DNA of 64,000 nt, from positions 11,260,109 to 11,324,108 of the forward strand of contig OZ038323.1 in the NCBI GenBank assembly GCA_964035795.1, given 5' to 3'. Under the pieces are notes generated by a model that was not told the origin of the DNA, searched no databases, and was given only the letters and a program-made list of their open reading frames with translations. The translations under genes were made by a program, and so were the position numbers. Below are positions 25,101-37,635 of the stretch, in pieces (within the stretch, counting starts at the first letter, position 1; each line of letters starts with the position of its first letter). The DNA is from Pterobdella sp. o SKG-2022. Lineage: Eukaryota > Annelida > Clitellata > Hirudinida > Piscicolidae.

Positions 25101-28100
25101 TGCTTGTGTGTGTTTCATTAGATGTTGTTGTGAGTGTTGTTGTTCTAGGTGTTGTTGTAAATGTTGTGACCAATCTCACACACGGAATAGAGCCGTTAAA
25201 GTTGTATGGTTGCTAGAACAGACTTTTGTTGAGAATCCATCAACCACTTATTCATTTTGAAGTTATTCTCTTTTGAAGACAAATTTTCAAGCGTTGTAAA
25301 GACTTAATTTCTTTTAAATCAGCATTCTGTTTTTGCGTTTGTAAATTGCATCTCTTGTCTTCCTACATATCCCAATTTTTAAGATTTGTACTTAAGTTTT
25401 GGAAAAATTGGCCATTTGCATTTAGAATTTTATCTTCAATTTAAAAATTTTATTATTAAAGTTTGAAACAATTATTTTTTTTGAAGATTATAAAAATTTG
25501 AAACAGTTTGTTCAAATTAATGAAGGCTAGTGTCCTAAACTAAAAGAGTTTCTAGGCCCGATGAAACAGTTCCTTGTGTTTGCATATAAAATTTCTCAAT
25601 AAATTAAAAAATATTTCCAAATAGATTTTTCAATATACCATTGATCACTTTAAAACTCTTCCAAATAACATTAATTGTATTCACAGCTCCAGATCCGAAA
25701 ACAAAAAGCCATCTACTGGGTGGGTTCATAGGATTTACAATCAAATAACACTTGAGTCTCTTCAAAGCTCAACTTTTAAATTAGCCTTAAAACAACAGCA
25801 AAATACATTTGTCTGATGTAAGTCATAGATAAGCAAAAAACACAAATACTTAATGCCTCAAGGCAATTGCAATCAAGATAAAACTTGAACCTTCATTTTT
25901 ACATCAACCACCTGCTAAGATAAACTTCAAAAACATACCTATAAAATAACAATGTGTAATACTTCATAATTATTACTACTAATAGCTTGTTTTACTAACA
26001 TTTTGACCAACATACAAGATTGGGAATATAGAAAAAGATTAAAAAACAATTGAACAGGCAAGCAAGCAAAAATAATTGAATATATACAGAAACAAACACA
26101 CAATTACAAACAGACTTCACAAAACACACACGACCACACAGAGACAACAAGCAGAGTTACAGTACAGTACTGGCACCTAATGGTGATGTCCTGCTGCGTT
26201 ATGCTGCCCAGCCACCCTCTTGTCCTTCTCTACCTACAACTCCATCTGCATAAGGTGTTGTTTTGTGTTTGCACATGGCTCGGTCGCTTAAAAAAATGTT
26301 AAGTATTACTCATAGAATATTTTTGGCAGTCTAAAGAAATTTTTTCAGTAAATAGTCGTTTTGGGTCGAGTGTGCATAACAAAAATGATGTAAAATTTGG
26401 AATCTTCTCCACACAGATCTCGTTGCAAACCTACCTCGAAGAATCTCTTTACGCCAAGTTCTGCATCAAAGTGAGAAGAAAAATGCTCTTTTCATTTTAA
26501 TATGTGGAGATTTTAATTTGCAATGAGTTGACGTCTTCGTTTTTGATGGATGTCATGCAGAAAGGGATGATAAAACTATCAATTTTCACCTTGAAACATG
26601 GGATGTTTTAGTACCTCATAAAACTTGAGAATTAAACAATTTGCAGTGAATAAACTAATATTAAAACCGAAATATGAATACTAAATTAGGCAACAAAATA
26701 AAAACAATTACAACAAAATATCAGCAACATAAACACCAACACCCAGTGCCTGCAGCGAACCCAACAGAATCCTGGGCGTAAGTACTCACCCTCTCTGAAA
26801 GAAATCAAATACGTCACTAAGAGGTATCTCATTATGTATTCCTTCCCATAGCTTCAAAAGCCTCTCATATGCCTATTTATAGTTCATAAAGACTCCTTAA
26901 TATTTATGAGCTTCCTGAACTTTAATTGCTAGCTTTAAAAGAATAAAAAAAAATTATTCAAAATGGCTTCCTCAGGCAGATGATAGAGTTTAGGGTGTAT
27001 CTATCTGATGGCCACCCCCTTCTTCTCTCCTTCGACTCTTCTTCTTCCGCCCACGAGGTTTTATTTTAGCTTACCAATCAAACCATTCATTTGATTTAGT
27101 GTTAATTTATATATATTCATGAGCAAAGTCGTAAGTGAATTTTAAAGCCAGCGCTTCTTTTTCAAATAAGGAAAAATAATTATTAGCGTTTCTAAACAGA
27201 TCTTCTTTTTCACTCCATCCACTTCAAGCATAACCTCACAACAGATGGTGCAGATGGTGAAGGCAAAGGCAGGTTTAAGGCTAGATGCTGAAGGATTTGC
27301 TCTGTTCCATTGTCAGAACGATAAAGGTTCTAATCTTTTACCGATATATGCTGATAATAATAAGGATTTTGATAAATTAAAATTTGTAAAAATACGAATA
27401 ATAATAATCTTTTATTTTTCAATAGGAACATATATAAATGGTCATCACTCGATTCTCTCAACATTTTTCTTCACCTAGCTCATTATCACATGTTAATGGA
27501 AGCTAATTAATACCAAACTCAAAAGCATAAATACCATAGGAATTCCTTTATCTGCTACAAATAACTACTACGCAGAAGAGTACATTTCCGAAGAAACAAA
27601 GATGGCGGACTGTGTTTATCTGTGGGAGCGTGCCAACAGGGGAAACCCAGCCATCAGCAAAGACATGAAAATCATATTCAAGGTGGGTTTGTTATTATTA
27701 AAAGAATGCAAGCAATCCAGGTGATGTCTTTGATAGTTTCGGAATATTATTTGGTGTTAAACTTCCAACAGTTTTTTTTACTAAGTTATCGTTTAAACCC
27801 GGTGGTTTTTCGTAAAAGTATACAAAGTTTGTTTTAAAGCTTTTTTTGGATATTTGCTCAATGCAGCATGCATATCCCAGATTGCTTGCGGCATAAACTG
27901 CCTAATGCGTTTCAGCTCACCCTTATAATCAGACCACAGCACGTACAATCATAGAGAGAGTTTTTATAGAATTAGTATGCATAAGAGGCACCAACCTCAC
28001 TCGCAGAAGAGGATTATGATTGACCCCTATGTGGACCGCCTTGACCCCATCGAAGTTGACCTACTTTATCACCAGGTCAGCTGTTCTTATTATTTTTTTT

Positions 28101-30439
28101 ATTATTGTCACATTTATCATGATGTTTGTTTTATTTTATTATCATTCTTATTATTATTTTACGAATTTTTTTCACATCAAAGGCCGTCAGTGAAGTGTTC
28201 GACCAGAAGATTCCGCTCACGAGACAAGACGCTGTTGGTCCTATTTTTATTTTTATTGTTTTTATTTTCATATTCATGTTTTGAATGTTTTTTTGCTCTT
28301 ATTTCTACTCTTATTAGTTTTTCATCAGTTTGGTTGTTATTCTAAAATGTCCACCATTTTTATATCCCAGGTGCAGTTATGTGCATTGAGAGCTCAAACG
28401 GAGAGTGGAGACTTCGATCCAGCCTCTTCCTTCGACTACAAGTCTGTCATCAGTTGCATTATTTTCTTTATAATTATATCTCACACGAACACCTCATCAA
28501 CTCATTTCTATCCTTCACAAGACAAAACATTACTCCATCTCTTCATCGTAAAATAATGATATTACAATAAACTTATATAGCATTAATGAAGGCATCTGAC
28601 GTATCAGTATATGACAAACCAATATATTTCCACCCCACACGAACCCCTAGCTCCGTGGTTCGAATCCTACCGAGGCATTTGAGAGAACTGATTGGAATCG
28701 AAGAGATCGAGGCGGAACACAAGATTTTGAACTCTACAACAGCCTTCACTTCCAACACTCTCTTCATTCACATCTTGTCACAGTGGCCTTTGTTTGGGTC
28801 GTCTGTCTACGAAGTTTCTGTGAGTCGTGTTGATCATATTATGTTGTGGTGTTGAGCATATTATGTTGGGATGTTGGTTCCAACTTTAATTGTTCAACAA
28901 TTAATTTTTCGTAAAAATATAAAATAAATAATATTGGAAATCTAAATAAGGCGAACATTTCATGGTGAGACTAAACCCATCAACTTTCGGTTTTTTGTTC
29001 AAATATGTGTTAAAAAACTCATTTTCAACTCAGAATTTGAAAATAAGTTAAAAATAGAAATATCAAAAAGAATAATAATAAAAAGCATAAAAAAAATAAT
29101 AAAAACAATAATAAAATTAATAACCAACAGAACTCCACCTCAATAGAGAACCTTCCGAAGACCTTATGGCTCACAGTGTCACAAATCGGGGTGCACTTTA
29201 TGGAGATGCAGGGCCAGGTCAACAATATAAATAATAAAGAATATTAATATTAAAGACTAACCTTTCATCATAGCGCCATGCTCACTTGCCTTCTTTCTAA
29301 TACACCGAACTACACCACTCTTACCACTCACAACACCACTACACCCATCACCATAGCACCACATCACCACAACACCACATCACCACAACAGATAATATAC
29401 GACACGATACCATACAAAGAGATCAAATCAAACGAATACACGAGCAAAACCTTCACTTTGAACATCAGTAGAAGCAACAAAAGCACCACAAACCATCCTA
29501 TCTCTAACGACAACAACACTGATTTGTCTTTCACCACTTCTGAGGTGAGGGGTGGCCAAGGGGGAGAGGTGGTGTTGATGGTGGATATAATGTTTTAGAA
29601 GTACGTTTGCAAGATGTTTCCAAGATTTGAGATGATTTGAAATATTTTTCTAATGATGGTTTGTATTGTGTATCATTTTATTATTTTTATTAAGTCTATT
29701 TTATGTTATTTTTTTTGAATTTTTTTATATTTTTGTAAAAATTGTTTTTGTTATTTTCATTAAAATTCTTGTTTATTTCCAGGGAAACCAGATCAGCCAG
29801 CTTATTAAAGATTACGCAGATGCACTGGAAAAAAACAAAACTAACAAACAAAAAAAGTATAATAATAATGATGACGACGACGACGATGGCGATAAAGAAA
29901 TAGAAAACAAAAACAAAAACACGAATAATAAAAATAGTGATAATTTTGAAAACAGTGAGATGAGCCGACAAAAGGAAAATGTTAAGCACAGCTTCCCCAA
30001 CCACAATAAGTCTTGTTTCCTTCCGTATAAAAGTGAACCAGGGAAAAGTGAACTAGGGCTTAAAAATCGCAATGAAAGTTTACTTTTAAACAACAAAAAT
30101 AATTGTTCTAATAATAATAGTCAAAATAAAACAAGTGACGACGATGATGATGGAAGTTGGTACAATCAAAGACACGCGGTAGGTGATGAGGATGATGATG
30201 ATGATGATAGCAATGAGAAAGATGACGTAACAAAAATGTTAAACAGCAACAACAAACGACTGAATCTTTTCTATAATAAAGTTGATTATAGTACTTCTAG
30301 AGACGCTGATGATGATGATGATGATGAATATGATGATGGCGGGAAGAAGGACGGAATGAAAGAAAGAACAACTTTGGATAACAGAAATAGAAAATACCAC
30401 CGTTATATGCAAACAAAACAACAAAAAGAAATAAAATAA
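15115..30439 (+). CDS. Tandem MyTH4-FERM protein (myosin VII/XV-type tail)
   Basis: MyTH4-FERM cassettes bind microtubules or receptor tails and are the cargo ends of filopodial and stereociliary myosins. About 30 exons join in consistent phase into roughly 1,900 codons. The order is a long low-complexity N-terminus, MyTH4-1, FERM-1, a proline-rich linker, MyTH4-2, FERM-2 and an Asp-rich tail ending at TAA 30437-30439. Diagnostic stretches are IRDEIFSQICRLITNN, LAGLQAQAQF, DFLCQRIICSHFKDISAEIA, LRHEFFLQLIKQTTTNQ, LWLTVSQIGVHFME and GNQISQLIKDYADAL. Myosin VII tails carry MyTH4-FERM-SH3-MyTH4-FERM. I see no SH3 between the cassettes and no motor domain in the 15 kb upstream. The true start is unknown: 15115 is an acceptor-bounded start in the same frame as an ATG at 15103. 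A motor far outside the window cannot be excluded. Confidence 0.88.
17072..17180. repeat. 25-bp tandem repeat carrying ATTGG and TGAGTCA motifs
   Basis: Three perfect copies and one degenerate copy of CTGATTGGCTGAGTCAGACAGATTC lie in the intron between the first exon of the MyTH4-FERM frame and the MyTH4-1 exons. Each unit holds an inverted CCAAT box (ATTGG) next to an AP-1-type TGAGTCA. Confidence 0.85.
18466..18634. repeat. 20-bp minisatellite (ACACAATAAAAACAATAATA type)
   Basis: About eight copies in the intron preceding the MyTH4-1 core exon. One shortened unit (AACACAATAAAAACACAA) lies near the 5' end. Reverse-strand frames through it are artefacts. Confidence 0.9.
18740..19560. other. 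T-rich intronic sequence
   Basis: The long frames here (Phe/Leu/Tyr/Cys-rich) come from TATGT and TTTCTTT tracts inside the intron 18069-19809. No domain or splice structure supports them. Confidence 0.7.
20563..24044 (+). other. MyTH4-FERM gene: exons of FERM domain 1
   Basis: Exons 20563-20721, 20949-21019, 21166-21216, 21352-21537, 21679-21766, 21918-22066, 22320-22407, 22728-22897 and 23342-24044 join in phase. F1 begins LKVNLLDGRAINYKW and GIKSPVGWTIYE. It carries a Thr/His-rich insert at about 21390-21515 before NGKLVLFK. F2 includes SDPVELKLFFFQAVHYVV, VAFHLAGLQAQAQF and EDAMEKYLAIVSQFPLFGC. F3 includes VLAVNYDGVKI, IIHDLFFSEIESF and a C-terminal LELNELAELIEFY. The last donor (24044) is chosen by phase. 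Confidence 0.82.
22972..23140. repeat. 17-bp minisatellite, about 10 copies
   Basis: The unit AAGTGGTGTTATGTAGG repeats about ten times almost perfectly in the intron between two FERM-1 exons (22898-23341). The unit is not a multiple of three, consistent with a non-coding location. Confidence 0.92.
24290..26823 (+). other. MyTH4-FERM gene: linker and MyTH4 domain 2
   Basis: Exons 24290-24420, 24513-24880, 24971-25093, 25687-25719, 26163-26254, 26417-26470 and 26747-26823. A basic segment (ITKARRRLVDRG) and a Pro/Ser-rich linker (24590-24760) stand where myosin VII has an SH3. MyTH4-2 then reads TPFKTSLLANQPHELEDIA, LISKCLENPNLRHEFFLQL, YWHLMVMSCCVMLPSHPL, LQTYLEESLYAKFCIK and ends GRKYSPSLKEIKYV. 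Confidence 0.82.
26976..30439 (+). other. MyTH4-FERM gene: FERM domain 2 and Asp-rich tail
   Basis: Exons 26976-27057, 27245-27326, 27576-27682, 28007-28075, 28183-28233, 28371-28441, 28651-28819, 29131-29217, 29392-29544 and 29783-30439, all phase-consistent. F1: EFRVYLSDGHPLLLSFDSSS. F2: DPIEVDLLYHQ, DAVQLCALRAQTESGDFDP and WPLFGSSVYEV. F3: LPKTLWLTVSQIGVHFME, then GNQISQLIKDYADAL. The last exon continues with about 190 residues rich in Asn and Lys, with four runs of 5-7 Asp encoded by GAT/GAC repeats. Confidence 0.85.
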
Positions 30440-31817
30440 ATTCCAATTCTTTTTAATTCGTTCAAGTTATATTGGAGGAGAAAAAGACAAAACAAAATAT
30501 AAAAATAGAATCCAATAAGCACTTTCAAATTATTTTGGTTTTTATTGGCTGTGCTAGGTTGATTATGACGTTGTTATGACGTGTTATATGAGAATTGATA
30601 TTATTGGATGGTATAAATAATTCCTGAAAATCATTTTGTTTCAACACAAAATTATCTTTTCTTTAAAATATGACACGAGTATTCTAAATTTAGAATAACG
30701 ACACACGTCATCTGCAATTAGTGATAACCACTCCGATTCAAAATCTTAATTTACTTTCAGTCTATCTTAAGCCAACAAATGCTCATACATCTCTTACATG
30801 TACAATCTTCAGCTTCAAATCCCATAGTATGGTCAATAGTTGTGTTACTTAATCACAAGATCTAACGTCATATTTGAAGTGTGGTGGTGTTATCAGCAAT
30901 CCTCCATTGAGATACCAATAACTTTATTATATTGTAGCATCGCTGTCACTTCAATAATGTCACCTACATGAATTATATTGCTAAAATCTAAGTAACTCTA
31001 CTTATCTATTTATAATTGTGTATTTATATTGATAATATTATCTTGAACTTATGCATTAGCACCTCTAATAACATTTTACTAGGATGCAAACATTACAACA
31101 CCATCTCACACCACGTACCATCTAAGTTGCTCACTACCATATTAACACGTACATAAAAGCTTAAACGTGCGTGCACAAACACGCATGACTTCCTCGAGGC
31201 ACGTTGCTAGAAAACTGTTCCACTTTCTCCAGCTTAAAATGTGATACGCTTCCGCAATACAATGTACAGACGCTTGGTTGGCACGTAGATTGAATTCAAT
31301 TCATTCAGTATTATTATATGTATTTCTTTGCATAATGATTTTTTTGGTAGGTGTGGTGAAGTGTGAGATGTTGTATTATTTGTTTCTTTTGTTTTGTTGC
31401 ATGTGTTTTTTTTGTATTATAAACGGTTTATGCAATAACCCTCAAAAATAAGTTTTAATTCTGTCCACTTTTAATGATTATATAGCCCTTAATAATCAAG
31501 TAATTTCTCATTTTTTGTTGTCTTTTTGAATGACTGTTTCTGTTCTCTTCCGAATATTGGGTTCCAGTCTTACTTCGTCATCGAATTTCTTTTCGGCCAT
31601 TATTTTCAACCATATGATTTTTTATTTATTTGTTGGCTTATTATTAGCTTTTGCATATACCTTTTTTTTGGTTTTTATTAGTATTATCATTTCTATTTTT
31701 ATCAATTTGTTACTAATGACTTTTATAAATATTGATTTTATATTATCTGAGCACTTTCTTCGACTATGGACCAGCCAATACATTTCAACCATGTTCCACC
31801 ATTGCTCTTATTTTTTC

Positions 31818-31881
<64 letters not shown>

Positions 31882-31883
31882 TG
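31818..31883. repeat. (TTA)n microsatellite
   Basis: Uninterrupted TTA triplets for about 66 bp. Confidence 0.92.
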
Positions 31884-32427
31884 TATTGTTATATTTTTTT
31901 TTTCCTACATATTATTGTTTTATTGTTGTTATTTATTTATATTTTTTATCACTGTTGTTATTCTATTATTATCCCTATTTTTTTATTCTTATATTTCCAC
32001 ATCTTCCCCTTCTTTGGTTTAGTGTGCCTTACACGGATGAGTGGCGTTTGGTTTTATTATCGTTAATACTCCATTAATTTATTTTTATTTTTAATTTTAT
32101 TAGTTTATTATTATTTTTTTTATTATTTATTTTTTTTATTATTTATTTTTTTTATATTAATATAACACTAATTTTTCTATCCTATTTATTTAATATCATT
32201 ATTGCTTTTCCCATGTTATTTTATTCTCTTTTTTATCTCATATTATCATATTTTTATTATCATTTGATTAAACTATTTTGTTTTTATTGCTATTTTAAAC
32301 TCAATTCTTAAATTTTTTTTCATAGGAATCGAAGCACGATAAAAAAACCGACAAATAATATTCAAAACAAGATGTCTCAACTTTTTATCCGTATTATAGA
32401 TAACTTGATCTTTAAAAATAAGAATAA

Positions 32428-32552
<125 letters not shown>

Positions 32553-34342
32553 TTGCATATTAATTAAAGAATGAAAATTTTTATACAACTAAGTCTTGAA
32601 ATAATATTGATGGTTGAGTGAAATTAATTCATTTGAATCTCATCGGAAACTTTTACCAGCCACTGCTGACCATAAATGTTCTATCGCACTTAATGCTTTT
32701 ACCATAGTATCTCTTGGCTTTCATATTTCATAACTCAATGACTCATGTTGAAATAAATCTAATTATGATAGATCATTATTTGAAATATATTAAATTACAC
32801 AGGAAAATTATATAGTATTATTAATTACCATGTTTCTTGAAATAGAAAATATCAAAGATTATAAATATATATGATACTGAGACACCGACTCAATAGGCAT
32901 TATTTATAAAAGCTATTCAAACCACCGAGATTCTGTGTTTCAGTTGCATGTGTCAGTTTTATTCGAAATTCACTTGAATTCAAATAAATGCACGATTCTT
33001 ATGATTATTTTTTTATTTTTTTGAATTATTTTTATTATTAAATAATACTTGACGTCATCATGAAGTAACTCAAGTGATATAGTGACGTCGTCATCACTCG
33101 GAAAGACCTCATTGGTTGACCCTTAATATGAATGGGGCGTATATTGCTATGGTTACTGATGGCATTAATACTCTTTTTTAATTGTTACTATTAATATTAT
33201 TATTTATAATTTCATTTTATTATAGTATTTTTCTATCTCCATCATTGCTGTTCTTTTGCATTTTTTTATCTTTTTATTGTTGTTGTTTTTCATTATTTTT
33301 TCCACTGTTTTTTCATCATGAGAACTTGATAATGTGAGCGACAATAGAGATTTGGAAGCTTGATTATGCAACTAGACTATATAATTTATATTATTTCATT
33401 TTTGGTCATGTGATCTTTAATATTTCATTAAATGTGAGTTAATAATTCAATTTTGTACAAAAAATAGGTCAATTTTTTAATATTTTTTTCTTGTTTTTTT
33501 ATTATAAATTGTTATATTTCATTAACACTTTTGGAATGTTTTGCTAATCTTTTGTGTTGTTTCAATCTCTTTTCACATTTTTCCATGAATTTCCAATCTT
33601 TGGAATTGTGGATTCTTTGATGTTTATCACCATGACTACAAGTCCCGCTCTGAAAGAAGGGTTGGACGTCGTTTGCAGCCGTTAAGGCGTTTGAATGCAT
33701 TTAATTACATCCAATCACGCCTCAAGATAGCTTTTATATTACAAATTTAAATTTCGTTTTGAATTTCACGCGTTTGGAGGCCATAAAATATCTTCATACC
33801 TAGCTCAGTTCTTTTAAATTTCTTTTTCACTTTGACACGTTTTAACCTTCACTTGCCTGCACTTAATGGTTATTGAACAATAAACAAAAATCTGTTTTCT
33901 TTTATTTTTCTGTAAATTTTAAATAAAAAAAAGTTAAATTGAAAACTGAAAACAAGTTTCATGCCAAAAAATGAAGTTTAAATTTATTTTAGCTTTTTAA
34001 ATAATTTTTAAAAAATCGACAATAAAAAAATATATGTAACATTAAATCTTATTTAAAAACGAGTCAAATTTTCATTAAAACAAAAAATTTATATACAAAA
34101 AAATAAAATTTTTAGAATAATATTTTTTTTAAATAAATAAATTAAAATTTTTTATTGTCGAAAGAATTTTCTTTCAAAGTTAATATTGGAATTCACTTTT
34201 AGTTGATGTCAGTGTTTATTTCGAAACAACCAATTTCTAAAATGGTTCTAATGTTTAAGAAGTTTTAGAAAAATTTTTTGTACAAAAAATATTTATTTGA
34301 TTAATATTTAATAAGTTCAAACATTTTTTCGAGACTTACAAT

Positions 34343-36225
34343 ATGCTTCAAGAAATTTGCGCTCAAGTTCCCAGCTATGAAACTGCCGAAAAAGGTAGAA
34401 AAACTTTTTCTTTAAATAAAATTTTTTCCAAATACTGAAATATAATTTTTTTCAGAAAAAAAAGCCGAGGACATAAACCTGTTAAAACAGCAGTTAGACA
34501 TTCAAATGAAGGTGGAAGTGTTATTGTCATAACAATAATAAATAAATTTTTTATCGTTTTAGTGAACAGCAAATAAAAAGAAAAAACATAACGCAACTGT
34601 TTTAGGTTGTATAACACTGTACTCATTATTATTCATTCTGGCGGCCTTTATAGCTCAATGGTTGAGCATTAAACTAATTATCTAAAGTTTCGAGTTTGAT
34701 CTCGCGAGGGCCGACAATTAGCACCTGTTCCACAGTGTGTTTTCACTACATCAAATTTGTAGCAAGCACTTTGATCTATAAGGAAAAGCGCTTTATAAAT
34801 ACCGCATTACATTAAGCTATTGATACTTCCATGGTCTTTTAGGTAAATACAGACCTCAAGAAAATGCTTGTTGCTTCCATTGGTGATGATCTTCACAACA
34901 AAATTGAAGTTCTTATCAGGTTGCTCAACTGCATAACTGAAGTAGTTTTATAAACCCATTATTATTGTCTTAAAGTTATCACTTTAAATTATTATTCTTT
35001 TTGATATATCTTCAAGTTAAAATCATTATTACCACACCACCAGAACCAAAACACACTTAACAAGCGAGGTAGACACCTACTCTGGTCTCACCTCTAACCA
35101 CCTCGAGAATATCGACAAGTTGTCTATTCAGGCAGATTTGTGGTACTCCAAGTATCAGGCTGCCAAGTTAGATGATTTACTTTTGAACATTGTAATGACA
35201 AGTTAATTAGAATAAAATTATATAATTGTTTTAAGGAGTTCTTCGTGAGCAAGATTAATTTTTTCAATAATCTCATTTTTTATAGAATTATTTGTTTCAA
35301 ACTCTTACCATCTTTCTTCTCCCAGCCTGCTGATTCGGGAGTTATCATTAGACAGAGAGTCATATCTGCATCGTTACATTGAATGCCTCAATGCTCTGCA
35401 ACATATCATTCTTGAGAGGGAAAGTCTTTATCAATTGATGCTCAATACTTACAGGTGGGTGGGGAAATGATGGTGAAGTAAGTAAGGATCTCGTGGTTAT
35501 GGTGAAGTCAGTGAAAGGAGAGAAACAGTCAGTGTGAGAAATAGTGAAAAATGGTAGTTCTTATGATAATAATAATGTTGATGATAAAATCAAACTAATT
35601 CTATATATTTCCACAATGAACCTAAAAAACTTTTGAACCACGTCCAGGTTGTTGTCAAGACTGGTGCAGAGGAACTTTTTGAAGGCCCCTGTTCCCTTCA
35701 TAGGAGACACCTTAGAACTTGCCCACCACAATTTCAACATGGCTCAGAGTCTCTCAGTCACTACCCCTACACCACTACCTTTTACCCCTCAAGTCTTCTA
35801 CACCTATGCAGAGAACCTTGCTGTCCAGGTTTGTGAATAAAGAGTTGTTATTGTATTTAAATATGAAGTTATTAATTTTATGTGATAAAAAAATTTAGTT
35901 TTTAATGAGTTCAGTAATATAACCTTATTTGCACAAGTTGCGTTATACTTTTTTGTTCTCCTTTTTAAGTTTTTTTTTGCAGATTTTTTCAGTTTCAGTA
36001 TATTGAGCTATTCCATTTTTTTTCATAAGCAGAAGAAATAAAGGTTCAATATGCGCGTATCAACATTGTCAGGTGATAAAATCATGCAAAGATGAAAGTT
36101 TAAAAAAAAGCGTATCTGAATTAAGAAAGCCCAAAGTCTCGCCGCGCTACCACCCCCAAAACAAATACATGGGAGTGGTCTTCAACTGCTGCAAACGTTG
36201 TAAGGGGGATGTGACGCATGTATGA
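34343..36225 (+). CDS. BLZF1: Golgin-45 (BLZF1) homologue
   Basis: Golgin-45 is a coiled-coil Golgi matrix protein that binds GRASP55 and Rab2 and helps hold medial cisternae together. Seven exons join without a frame break into 256 residues: 34343-34394, 34456-34511, 34843-34919, 35044-35166, 35326-35454, 35648-35828 and 36073-36225. KKMLVASIGDDLHNKIE and LSIQADLWYSKYQAANLLI match the conserved golgin-45 core; vertebrate proteins have LLVASVGDDL and SIQCDVWRSKFLASR. The tail ends FNCCKRCKGDVTHV, a CxxC close to a hydrophobic C-terminal residue. This matches the GRASP55-binding tail of vertebrate golgin-45, whose paired cysteines help form a shared zinc site. At 256 residues it is shorter than the vertebrate protein (about 400), mainly at the N-terminus, so further 5' exons are possible. 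Confidence 0.85.
34641..34814 (+). mobile_element. tRNA-derived SINE, copy 3
   Basis: Full-length match to copies 1 and 2, with a more degraded B box (GAGTTTGATCTCG). It occupies most of intron 2 of the golgin-45 gene (34512-34842), in gene orientation. Its GCATTACATT end lies about 28 nt upstream of the splice acceptor at 34841-34842. Confidence 0.85.
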
Positions 36226-37635
36226 TGATGGCACCAAGAAAAATATCCTCTGGTTCTCGGTTCAGTTTTTCTGTTAGCATTGGTAAACTTGGGTAAGATA
36301 TATCTGCTTGGTTTTGAAGTGCGTATCCATGGAAACAGGTGCTGAATGTCAATCTTATGATGAGTATTAACATTGGGATAAATTTGATTTGTAAATCCGA
36401 TTGTAAATTTTTTTGAGTTTTTATTTGTTTTCTAAATTTTTTGTTTAAATTAAAATATTTTAACTCTGTACAATTATGTGTATAATTGTAGGCATAAAGG
36501 GAATACTCTATTCAAATTAATAAATAAAAACCATCTGGATATATAGTTAATGCTATGTGAAATGCTGAAAAACAACTCAAAATGTGTCAAATGTTAAGTT
36601 AAAAATGATAGGAAAAAAGAAGATAGATGTGAAGAATGATGAGTTCAAACTAAAAACCATAATAACACATCTCATTATATCGAATAATGGTTTTTTGGCG
36701 ACAAGTTTCTGATCAACAAATTACATATACTGCTCAGAAATGTGTTCTTGCTTTAACTTTTTAGAGACATCTTAAATTTACTTATAAATAATATTTTTAA
36801 AAAATTTTTACGTCGATTTATGGAAGATTTTTAGTAAATTTTTTGAGCAGTGGCTTATATTTCGCACATTAAAAATTTGCATAAAATGCAGTGAAAGAAT
36901 AGATAAGACTAGTACTTAAACATAACATTCAAATATAAAATAGTTTCAATAGTTATTTTGAGTTATTTTTTGGAAAAGTTCAATAAGATGGAAAATTTAC
37001 TGTGTGGTTGGATTTTTTGAATTTCAACAAGTATTATTAAGCGCTGTGTGGCTACAAGGTTTGTTTACCAATCGCTAATTTCGTTTGACCTGTTTAATTG
37101 TAGGCTTGTAGTTAATCAAAACGCTCAAAATTATTTTTAATTACCAAAATTTATCAATTTTTTTAATTTGTTTGTTCAAAAACTACTGTTTTTTAGGAGT
37201 TGAAGACTTTTTACATGCCTCAAATTCCCAGACATGCTTTTCGCCATGCACTCAAATGATGGCCCAAATTTAAAATTCATAATTTTTAGCTTTTCTGTTG
37301 AGTTTTATTTTAATTTTTATCTACGAAAAGAACGTTTTTGTCTGCAATTCTGCATTTGAAGAACCTTATGAATAGATTTCACGTCTGACTACTCTGATGC
37401 TGAGAAATTGTCATTGTTTCGTATTAAGCTGCTTCAGGATATGAAATTTATAATCGAATTAAAATATTTCAATAATTAAATTTAAAAACAAAAATTTTCA
37501 AAAAGTAGTGAAAAAAGGTTTAGGCAAATAAACATGCTTGGAGAAATGAAAAAGAGAAATCATACTTATTATGAAGAACTTAATTCATTATAGTTTTCAT
37601 CAAATCTTTCACTACTCAAAAGTCCCACCATCATT
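36226..37635. other. Intergenic, AT-rich
   Basis: No domain-like frame. AATAAATAAAAACC near 36517 could serve as a polyadenylation signal for the golgin gene. The rest is A/T-rich without clear repeats. Confidence 0.55.

Noticed and set aside
28651..28690. GGTTCGAATCCTACC resembling a Pol III B box inside the FERM-2 exon
   Set aside because: The exon is in phase with both neighbours and reads a good FERM F2 segment, so the match is coincidental.
31530..32077. 178-residue hydrophobic frame
   Set aside because: Driven by a (TTA)n microsatellite and T-rich flanks. Alternative frames are equally open.
33512..33700. 62-residue minus-strand frame with ordinary composition
   Set aside because: No recognisable domain, splice partner or repeat family.
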